Part shown: positions 1 through 5,119 of the stretch, piece after piece | Position numbering within the stretch: position 1 is the first letter of the stretch | How the letters are laid out: every line of letters begins with the position of its first letter | From: Actinomycetales bacterium | GTDB taxonomy: Bacteria; Actinomycetota; Actinomycetes; Actinomycetales; Dermabacteraceae | DNA length: 6,880 nt | NCBI GenBank assembly: GCA_012799425.1 | Contig: JAAZLF010000222.1 | Span: 1 to 6,880, forward strand | Direction: 5' to 3' | Program-made: the position numbers and the translations under genes | Notes under the pieces: generated by a model | What the model was told of the DNA's origin: nothing | Database searches by the model: none | Seen by the model: only the letters and a program-made list of their open reading frames with translations

Positions 1-428
1 AATGCGGTGACGTCACCGCGCTGGCGATGGTTGAAGGACACGTCCAGCACCTTGCCGGCCTTCTGCGCGGCGGCGACCATGCGGGCGGCGGCCTCGCCGG
101 TCTGGGCCATCGGCTTCTCGGTGAGCACGTTCACGCCCGCCTCGAGGGCGTGGACGGCCATCGGACGGTGGAGGAAGGTGGGCGTGGCGATCGAGACGAC
201 GTCGAGCTCCGCCTCGGCGATCATCTGCTTCCAGTCCTGGTAGCGGCCGGGCACGTCGTGCTCCTGGCCGAACCGCTCCAGCAGGTGCTCCTCCATCGCG
301 GAGATCGCGACGAGGTCGACGGCGGGGTCGGCGGCGTAGGCGGCCACGTGCTGCTGGCCGGCCCAGCCCAGGCCGATCACGCCGGCGCGCAGGGGGCGCT
401 GCGCGCCCTCCGGTGCTGCAGAGGTCAT
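1..428 (-). CDS. Gfo/Idh/MocA-family NAD(P)-dependent oxidoreductase, N-terminal part (runs off the left edge)
   Basis: The first 142 codons are in the window and the 3' end lies beyond base 1. The N-terminus is a Rossmann dinucleotide-binding fold: the glycine-rich loop GLGWAG is at residues 19-24, followed by H27, and the second strand ends near VDLVAIS. The family's EKP motif is at residues 104-106 (LTEKPMA), where the Lys is normally part of the active site, and a typical SFNHR stretch follows near residue 133. Enzymes of this family oxidise or reduce sugars, inositols or their derivatives with NAD(P) in the cytoplasm. The substrate-binding C-terminal domain is not visible, so the substrate is unknown. 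The ATG at 428 is chosen because GAAGGGAA (438-445) lies 9 bases upstream. The gene follows the ROK regulator in the same direction with an 86-base gap, so co-transcription is likely unless the hairpin between them terminates transcription. A role in the sugar pathway encoded to the right is inference. Confidence 0.9.
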   Translation of the reverse strand, partial: MTSAAPEGAQRPLRAGVIGLGWAGQQHVAAYAADPAVDLVAISAMEEHLLERFGQEHDVPGRYQDWKQMIAEAELDVVSIATPTFLHRPMAVHALEAGVNVLTEKPMAQTGEAAARMVAAAQKAGKVLDVSFNHRQRGDVTA

Positions 429-449
429 GGTGTGCGGTTCCCTTCGATC

Positions 450-465
450 GGTGGGTGGTGGGTGG
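450..465 (+). repeat. G-run repeat GGTGGGTGGTGGGTGG
   Basis: Five runs of two or three G separated by single T form a tandem of about 7 bases on the + strand. It touches the 464-482 hairpin and lies just upstream of the oxidoreductase ribosome binding site. The G-rich strand is the template for leftward transcription, so the RNA would be C-rich. A two-layer G-quadruplex in the DNA is possible but not demonstrated. Confidence 0.5.
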
Positions 466-482
466 ACCGTCGGCGACGGTCC
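464..482 (-). terminator. Perfect 8-bp stem, 3-base loop hairpin between regulator and oxidoreductase genes
   Basis: GGACCGTC (464-471) pairs exactly with GACGGTCC (475-482) around a 3-base loop. It begins 32 bases after the ROK stop codon and ends before the oxidoreductase ribosome binding site. There is no T-run on the transcribed side; the sequence after it in the leftward transcript is an A/C repeat. It could be a weak or attenuating terminator, a 3'-end stabilising structure, or an operator with dyad symmetry. The structure is clear in the sequence but its role is not. Confidence 0.45.
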
Positions 483-514
483 GGCGCTGTGGAGCGCGGG
501 CCCGGCACGGCGTC

Positions 515-1753
515 TCAGACGTCCGTGGCGAGCAGGTCCAGGGGGTCCCCGCGCAGGCGCGCGAGAGCGAGCTCGATCGCGCCGCGCACGACCACGTCGC
601 GGCCCAGCGCGCTGGCCCGCAGTTCAGGGTAGGGCGGTGTGGCGATGTGCGGAAGCGCGGTCCGGGAGTGGTCGAGCACGGGACCGATCGCCTCGGCGAT
701 CGCTCCGGCGACGACCACGGTCTCCACGCCGAGCAGGCTGGAGAGGATCGCGGCGATGCGGGCCAGGCGCTCGCCCAGTCGGGAGAGGATGTCGCGGGCG
801 AGCGGGTCGCCGGCCTGGGCCGCGGAGAAGACGTCGATCGCGGTGAGCTGCGCGGCGGGGATCGCGCTGAGCGCGGGCGAGCTCTCCCCGGCGGCGAGGG
901 CTTCGAGGGCCCAGCGCCGGGCGAGGGCGGCGATGCCGTCGGCCCCGCGGGAGTCCTCGAGCACACCGTCGAGGAAGCGCATCTCGCCGGCGCCTCCCCC
1001 GGCCCCGCGCAGCAGTCGGCCGTCGACGATGAGACCCGCGCCGAAGCGCTCTCCCATCAGCAGCGTGGCGAGGTGGTCGGTCGCGGTTCCCGCTGCGGGA
1101 TCGGCGAGCGCGTGCTCGGCGAGGACGGCGAGGTTCGCGTCGTTCTCGACCAGGACCCTGCCCTCCAGCGCGTCGACGAAGCCGGGGTTCATCGCGGGCC
1201 AATAGCCCTGGTCGCCGCGGGGCGAACGTCCGGCGGCGTCGACGGGGGCGGGCACTCCCACCACGGTGAGCAGGCGGCGGCTGCGCCGGTCGCCCGCCTG
1301 CGCGATCACCTCGTCGAGCAGCTCGCGGACGGCCCGGGTCCGTTCCTGCGCGGCGGCGCGCTGCCCCTGCTCCCCCTCGCCGACGGTCCCTTCGAGGGGG
1401 CGCCGCCCCACTGCGAGCTCCCGGCCGCGCAGGTCCGCGACGCGCGCGGTGAGGGTGTGCTGGCCGGCGTCGACCCCGACCAGCACCGCGGCATCCTCGC
1501 GCAGCACGAAGTGGCGGGCGGGGCGGCCGCGCTGGACCACGCCCTCGTCCCGCTCCGCGGTCTCGCGGAGCCACCCGGCCTGCTCGAGCTCGGCGCATAC
1601 GCCGAGCACCGTGGCCCGGGTCAGGCCCGTGGCGGTCATCGCATCCGCCGCGGTGAAGGCGGGCGCGCGCAGGGCGTGCTGCATCAGGGCCTGCCGGTTG
1701 GCGCGGCGCAGCAGCTGCGGGGAGCTGGCACCCCGGTCGCGCATCTTTGACAT
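515..1753 (-). CDS. ROK-family transcriptional regulator (winged helix plus sugar-kinase-like domain)
   Basis: A 412-residue protein of normal length for ROK regulators. Residues about 10-85 form a winged helix-turn-helix domain: the HTH spans roughly 34-62 and ends in a wing with the typical GRPAR at 76-80. The ROK domain follows, with a phosphate-loop-like segment DAGQHT (95-100), GVPAPVD (166-172), ENDAN (203-207, containing the Asp that is catalytic in ROK kinases) and the signature region GAGLIVDGRLLRGAGG (238-253) ending at GE (256-257). The usual zinc motif CxCGxxGC and the His of GExGH are absent; the only Cys seen is C53, in the DNA-binding domain. The ATG at 1753 is preferred over the in-frame ATG at 1744 because GGAGA (1761-1765) sits 7 bases upstream. 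Proteins of this class usually repress sugar genes and release DNA when they bind a sugar. Its position, divergent from the uptake operon, makes it the likely local regulator. Its effector is not known. Confidence 0.93.
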   Translation of the reverse strand: MSKMRDRGASSPQLLRRANRQALMQHALRAPAFTAADAMTATGLTRATVLGVCAELEQAGWLRETAERDEGVVQRGRPARHFVLREDAAVLVGVDAGQHTLTARVADLRGRELAVGRRPLEGTVGEGEQGQRAAAQERTRAVRELLDEVIAQAGDRRSRRLLTVVGVPAPVDAAGRSPRGDQGYWPAMNPGFVDALEGRVLVENDANLAVLAEHALADPAAGTATDHLATLLMGERFGAGLIVDGRLLRGAGGGAGEMRFLDGVLEDSRGADGIAALARRWALEALAAGESSPALSAIPAAQLTAIDVFSAAQAGDPLARDILSRLGERLARIAAILSSLLGVETVVVAGAIAEAIGPVLDHSRTALPHIATPPYPELRASALGRDVVVRGAIELALARLRGDPLDLLATDV

Positions 1754-1772
1754 CGTCGGCTCTCCGCCCCCA

Positions 1773-1790
1773 TACTTCCGATAGGCCGTA
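1773..1790. promoter_or_regulatory. Imperfect dyad, candidate ROK operator
   Basis: TACTTCCGATAGGCCGTA has six of nine symmetric pairs (TAC/GTA outer, CC/GG inner, AT centre). It overlaps the upstream edge of the A/T-rich island, where a regulator could block either promoter. It does not match a named ROK consensus that I can confirm, and in a short region a 6/9 dyad can arise by chance. Confidence 0.25.
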
Positions 1791-1829
1791 AATATAACAC
1801 CTGACGTATCTATGGTCGCATCTGACAGC

Positions 1830-1855
1830 GGGGCTCAGGCCCCCTTCCGCGAAGG
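1830..1855 (+). promoter_or_regulatory. Two adjacent leader hairpins, the second enclosing the ribosome binding site
   Basis: GGGGC (1830-1834) pairs with GCCCC (1839-1843) around TCAG. Directly after it, CCTTC (1843-1847) pairs with GAAGG (1851-1855) around CGC. The two stems share only base 1843 and would stack end to end. The GAAGG arm is most of the Shine-Dalgarno sequence for the binding-protein gene, so folding would hide it. The structure lies inside the leader if transcription starts near the A/T-rich island. The pairing is visible in the sequence; regulation by it is inference. Confidence 0.4.
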
Positions 1856-1863
1856 AGACGGCG

Positions 1864-3138
1864 TTGTCATCCTCGAACGCCCCGAACGGGCTCCTCTCAC
1901 GTCGGTCCCTGCTGGCCGGCACGGGCGGGCTCCTGGCCGCCGCGACCCTGCCCGCGTGCACGGGATCGAGCGGCCATTCCCTGCTCACCCTCCACCAGTC
2001 CAAGCCCGAGGCGATCCCCCACTTCAGCCAGCTGGCCGCGGAGTTCACCGCGTCCCAGGAGCGGTTCGCCGTCCAGCACGACATCGCCACCAACCTCTCG
2101 GCGAGCTTCGTGCGCAACAGCCCGCCGGACCTGGGCTGCCTGAACTACAACCTCGAGATGGGTCGCTTCATGGAGCGCGGTGCCCTCTCGGACCTCGCCG
2201 ACATGCCCGAGGCCGCGATGATCCGCGAGGACGTCGCCGAGCTCGCCGACTGGTACCCCACCTACGAGGGGCGCACCAGCGTGATCCCCTACTCGGTCAC
2301 CGCGGCCTCGGTGATCTACAACCGGCGCCTCTTCGCCGAGCACGGCCTCGAGGTCCCCACCACCTGGGAGGAGTTCCTCACCGTCTGCGAGACGCTCCAG
2401 GCCGCGGACGTCACCCCGATCTACGCGACATTCCTGGACCCCTGGACCATCGCCCAGGGCCTGTTCGACTACACCGTCGGCGGGATGGTCGACGTGCGCA
2501 GCTTCTACGCCGGGATGAACGAGCTGGGCGAGGACGTGGGCCCCGACTCCGAGGTCTCCTTCCAGCGCACCCTGCTCGAACCGGTCCAGCGCATGCTGGA
2601 GCTGATCCCCTTCACCAACCCCGACGCGCCCCGGCGCGGGTACGGGGACGGGAACACGGCGATGGCCCAGGAGCAGGCCGCCATGTACTTCCAGGGCCCC
2701 TGGGCCTTCGGCGAGATCGAGAAGGCCGGCACCGACCTCGACCTGGGCACCTTCCCGCTGCCGATGACCGAGGATCCGTCCGATCTGAAGGTGCGCGTGA
2801 ACATCGACCTCTCGCTCTGGATCCCGGAGGCCGCCGACCAGCAGGAGGGCGCCCGCGCATTCCTGCAGCACCTCATGCGGCCCGAGGTGCAGAACCCCTA
2901 CAACGACGCCTTCCTCGCCTTCGGCACCACGAAGGACGCGCCGCCGGTCACCGACGACCGGATCTCCGAGATGCAGTCGTACTACGACGAGGGCCGCTTC
3001 TACATGGGCGCCTCGCAGTTCATCCCGAACTCGATCCCCGCCCAGAACTACATCCAGTCGATCGTCGGCGGTGCGGACCCCGAGCAGGTGCTCGCACGCA
3101 TGGACGCCGACTGGTCCCGCCTGGCCTTCCGGGAGTGA
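1864..3138 (+). CDS. ABC transporter sugar-binding lipoprotein (SBP family 1 type)
   Basis: A 424-residue extracytoplasmic substrate-binding protein for carbohydrate import. The N-terminus has a twin-arginine signal (SRRSLL, residues 12-17), a hydrophobic stretch and a lipobox LPAC with Cys at residue 32. It therefore appears to be exported by Tat and lipid-anchored outside the membrane. Family features include a YNRRLF segment (152-157) followed by GLEVPTTWEEF, and AAMYFQGPW (272-280), both typical of oligosaccharide-binding proteins of maltose/alpha-glucoside type. The start is TTG at 1864: AAGGAG (1852-1857) is 6 bases upstream, no ATG or GTG exists in frame between the A/T-rich island and this point, and the next in-frame ATG would remove the signal sequence. 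It is the first gene of the rightward operon, 31 bases before the first permease. The nearby alpha-glucosidase suggests an alpha-linked glucoside ligand, but the exact sugar cannot be read from sequence. Confidence 0.93.
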   Translation: MSSSNAPNGLLSRRSLLAGTGGLLAAATLPACTGSSGHSLLTLHQSKPEAIPHFSQLAAEFTASQERFAVQHDIATNLSASFVRNSPPDLGCLNYNLEMGRFMERGALSDLADMPEAAMIREDVAELADWYPTYEGRTSVIPYSVTAASVIYNRRLFAEHGLEVPTTWEEFLTVCETLQAADVTPIYATFLDPWTIAQGLFDYTVGGMVDVRSFYAGMNELGEDVGPDSEVSFQRTLLEPVQRMLELIPFTNPDAPRRGYGDGNTAMAQEQAAMYFQGPWAFGEIEKAGTDLDLGTFPLPMTEDPSDLKVRVNIDLSLWIPEAADQQEGARAFLQHLMRPEVQNPYNDAFLAFGTTKDAPPVTDDRISEMQSYYDEGRFYMGASQFIPNSIPAQNYIQSIVGGADPEQVLARMDADWSRLAFRE

Positions 3139-3169
3139 TCGCGCCATGACCGAGCAGCAAGGAGCGTCC

Positions 3170-4102
3170 ATGTCGACGACGACAACGCATCGCACCACCG
3201 CCGAGGAGGGCGCGAGGGACAGCACAGCCCCGCTGACCCATCGTCGGCGCCGCACCGACCCCCTCTACTACCTGTTCCTGTTCCCCTCGCTGACCCTGTT
3301 CAGCCTGGCGGTGACGCTGCCTGCCGTGCTCGGCTTCGGCTACAGCTTCACCAACTCGATCGGCTTCGGCGACTGGGAGTTCATCGGGCTGAGGAACTAC
3401 ATCGCGATGTTCCGCGACCAGGGCATCCTGGGCTCCTACGCCTTCACCCTCGGCTTCGCGCTGGTCACCGTGATCCTGGTGAACGTGCTCGCCTTCGCGC
3501 TCGCCCTCGGGCTGACCTCGAGGATCCGCTTCACCACGGCGCTGCGCACCATCTACGTGATCCCGATGGTCATCTCCGGCATCGTCATCGCCTTCGTGTT
3601 CCAGTACCTGTTCGCCAACACGGTCCCGGGGATCGGCGCGAGCATCGGCTCGGACGCCCTGTCCACCTCGATCCTCGCCAGCCCCGACTGGGCGTGGCTG
3701 TCGATCGTGATCGTCACCGCCTGGCAGTCGATCCCCGCCACGATGCTCATCTACATCGCGGGCCTGGTCACCATCCCCGGGGACGTCTACGAGGCCGGGT
3801 CGATCGACGGGGCGACGGGCTGGCAGAGCCTGCGGCACATCACGCTGCCGCTGGTCTCCGGGTTCATCGTCATCAACACCATCCTGGGCTTCAAGAACTA
3901 CCTCAACGCCTACGACATCATCGTGGGCCTGACCGACGGCGGCCCCGGCGTCGCGACCCGCAGCGTGGCCATGGCGATCTTCCGCGGGTTCGAGGGCGGC
4001 GACTACGCCTACCAGATGGCCAACGCGATGGTGTTCTTCCTGATCTCCATCGCCCTCGCGCTGCTCCAGCTCCGCGTCACCCGAGGAAGGACGGCGTTCT
4101 GA
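3170..4102 (+). CDS. Sugar ABC transporter permease, MalF type
   Basis: A 310-residue inner-membrane permease with about six membrane segments, roughly at residues 33-58, 92-116, 124-148, 174-198, 228-246 and 284-303. A hydrophilic Thr-rich N-terminus and a basic RRRR patch (25-28) precede the first segment. The cytoplasmic EAA loop that docks the ATPase is clear at about 208-227 (EAGSIDGA...ITLP), and LTDGGPG (254-260) is a usual feature of this subfamily. ATG at 3170 is chosen because AAGGAG (3159-3164) lies 5 bases upstream. An in-frame ATG at 3146, with weaker GGGAG before it, would add 8 residues and cannot be excluded. The gene lies between the binding protein and the second permease. 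It would form half of the heterodimeric channel that imports the sugar captured by the lipoprotein. Confidence 0.95.
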   Translation: MSTTTTHRTTAEEGARDSTAPLTHRRRRTDPLYYLFLFPSLTLFSLAVTLPAVLGFGYSFTNSIGFGDWEFIGLRNYIAMFRDQGILGSYAFTLGFALVTVILVNVLAFALALGLTSRIRFTTALRTIYVIPMVISGIVIAFVFQYLFANTVPGIGASIGSDALSTSILASPDWAWLSIVIVTAWQSIPATMLIYIAGLVTIPGDVYEAGSIDGATGWQSLRHITLPLVSGFIVINTILGFKNYLNAYDIIVGLTDGGPGVATRSVAMAIFRGFEGGDYAYQMANAMVFFLISIALALLQLRVTRGRTAF

Positions 4103-5022
4103 TGATGTCGACTGCCACCCCTGCCGCTGCGACGACCCCCTCGCACTCCGCTCCTGCCGCCCCCGGCACCCGCCCGGCGCGCCGCCGCCGCGGAAAGGTG
4201 GGCAGGAACCGCACCAACTGGACAGCGACCGTGCTGCTGATGGTCGGTTCCCTGGCCGTGCTGGTGCCGCTGTTCGTCACCGTGAACATGTCGCTGAAGA
4301 CCACCGGCCAGGCGGTCGACGGCAACGCGTTCTCCCTGCCCGCGCCGTTCACGCTCTCGAGCTTCGCCGAGGCCTGGAACCTCACGAACTTCCCCCGCGG
4401 CTTCGCGATCTCGATCTTCGTCACCACCCTCGCGGTGGTGGGCGAGATCCTGATCTCCGCGCTCGCGGCCTTCGCGATCGTGCGCAACTGGGACCGCCGG
4501 CTCTTCCGCTGGTCGTTCTTCTACCTGCTGGCGGCGATGTTCATCCCCTTCCCCGTGGTGGCGCTGCCGCAGATCCAGCTGACCGGCATGCTCGGCCTCG
4601 ACAATCCGCTGGGTGTGGCGATCCTCCACATCGCCTTCGCCCTGGCGTTCAACACGCTGCTGTTCACCGCATTCCTGCGCACGATCCCGCTCGAGCTCGA
4701 GGAGTCGATGCGGATGGACGGCGCGGGCACCTGGAAGGTGTTCTGGCGGCTGATCCTGCCGTTGCTGGGTCCGATGTGCGCGACCGTGGGCATCTTCGCC
4801 TTCATCCAGTCCTGGAACGACTTCATGATGCCCTCGCTGATCATCTCGGATCCCTCCCTGCAGACCGTGCCCGTGCTGCAGGAGATGTTCCAGACCCAGT
4901 TCAGCAACAACTACAACGTGGCCTTCTCGTCCTACCTGATGGCCATGGCGCCCGCGATCATCGTCTACCTGGTCGCGCAGCGCTGGGTGATGTCCGGCCT
5001 CACCCAGGGCGCCATCAAGTGA
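4102..5022 (+). CDS. Sugar ABC transporter permease, MalG type
   Basis: A 306-residue partner permease. A low-complexity Ala/Pro/Thr N-terminus (about 1-25) and a basic RRRRGK patch (27-32) precede a first membrane segment at about 42-62; further segments fall near 101-126, 137-157, 172-192, 221-236 and 267-290. The EAA loop is at about 200-220 (EESMRMDGAG...LILP), and SWNDF (237-241) is typical of MalG-type subunits. Its start codon overlaps the stop of the first permease by one base (TGATG, 4100-4104), which indicates translational coupling and equal dosage. GAGGAAGGA (4083-4091) is 10 bases upstream of this ATG; the adjacent ATG at 4105 is also possible. No ATPase gene follows, so the pair must use a subunit encoded elsewhere. 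Confidence 0.95.
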   Translation: MMSTATPAAATTPSHSAPAAPGTRPARRRRGKVGRNRTNWTATVLLMVGSLAVLVPLFVTVNMSLKTTGQAVDGNAFSLPAPFTLSSFAEAWNLTNFPRGFAISIFVTTLAVVGEILISALAAFAIVRNWDRRLFRWSFFYLLAAMFIPFPVVALPQIQLTGMLGLDNPLGVAILHIAFALAFNTLLFTAFLRTIPLELEESMRMDGAGTWKVFWRLILPLLGPMCATVGIFAFIQSWNDFMMPSLIISDPSLQTVPVLQEMFQTQFSNNYNVAFSSYLMAMAPAIIVYLVAQRWVMSGLTQGAIK

Positions 5023-5119
5023 TCCGCCGGGGGCACGATCCGGCGAGCACCGGTCCGTGCGCCCGCACGTCCCCGACCGATCAAGCACCCACCCCCTACG
5101 ACCCGGAGGTACTCCGACC
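5023..5119 (+). promoter_or_regulatory. Intergenic spacer with alternative small hairpins before the glucosidase gene
   Basis: This 97-base gap is much longer than the other gaps in the operon. CGCCGG (5025-5030) can pair with CCGGCG (5040-5045) immediately after the permease stop. Further on, CGTGC (5056-5060) can pair with GCACG (5065-5069) around a 4-base loop. Alternatively GTGC (5057-5060) can pair with GCAC (5047-5050), forming an imperfect 14-base dyad at 5047-5060. The last two pairings exclude each other. No T-run follows any stem and no clear promoter was seen. It may tune glucosidase expression or mRNA stability, or be chance structure in GC-rich DNA. Confidence 0.35.
5105..5110 (+). 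promoter_or_regulatory. Ribosome binding site deciding the GTG start of the glucosidase gene
   Basis: GGAGGT lies 9 bases before GTG at 5120. This supports GTG rather than the in-frame upstream GTG at 5057, which would add 21 residues of non-family sequence and has no comparable site before it. Confidence 0.8.

Larger units (their letters stand above)
1754..1863. promoter_or_regulatory. Divergent promoter/operator region
   Basis: This 110-base gap separates the leftward regulator gene from the rightward uptake operon and must hold both promoters. An A/T-rich island (about 1788-1813) stands out against very GC-rich surroundings. TATAAC at 1793-1798 (+ strand) and TATATT at 1796-1791 (- strand) both resemble -10 boxes, but no convincing -35 box lies at the right spacing for either. 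Candidate operator elements are an imperfect 18-base dyad at 1773-1790 (TAC..CC.AT.GG..GTA, 6 of 9 pairs) and a direct repeat of CTGAC at 1801-1805 and 1822-1826, spaced 21 bases, about two helical turns. The region's role is secure from gene orientation; the individual boxes are tentative. Confidence 0.6.

Noticed and set aside
413..1750. Long rightward open frame of 445 codons antisense to the ROK gene
   Set aside because: Its translation is low-complexity Gly/Arg/Ala/Pro sequence with no family features, and it mirrors the ROK gene, which has clear domains and a ribosome binding site. Long antisense open frames are expected in GC-rich DNA.
624..2117. Leftward open frame of 497 codons spanning the divergent promoter region
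   Set aside because: It is Arg/Pro/Gly-rich over the ROK gene in a shifted frame, crosses the promoter region, and overlaps the start of the binding-protein gene. No recognisable domain.
1812..3149. Second long rightward frame over the binding-protein gene
   Set aside because: Its product is His/Arg/Pro/Gly-rich without a signal peptide or domain, whereas the 1864 frame gives a Tat lipoprotein with substrate-binding-protein motifs.
3071..3169. Upstream start for the first permease at 3071
   Set aside because: It would overlap the end of the binding-protein gene by 68 bases and add 33 residues unlike the family; ATG 3170 has a well-placed AAGGAG.
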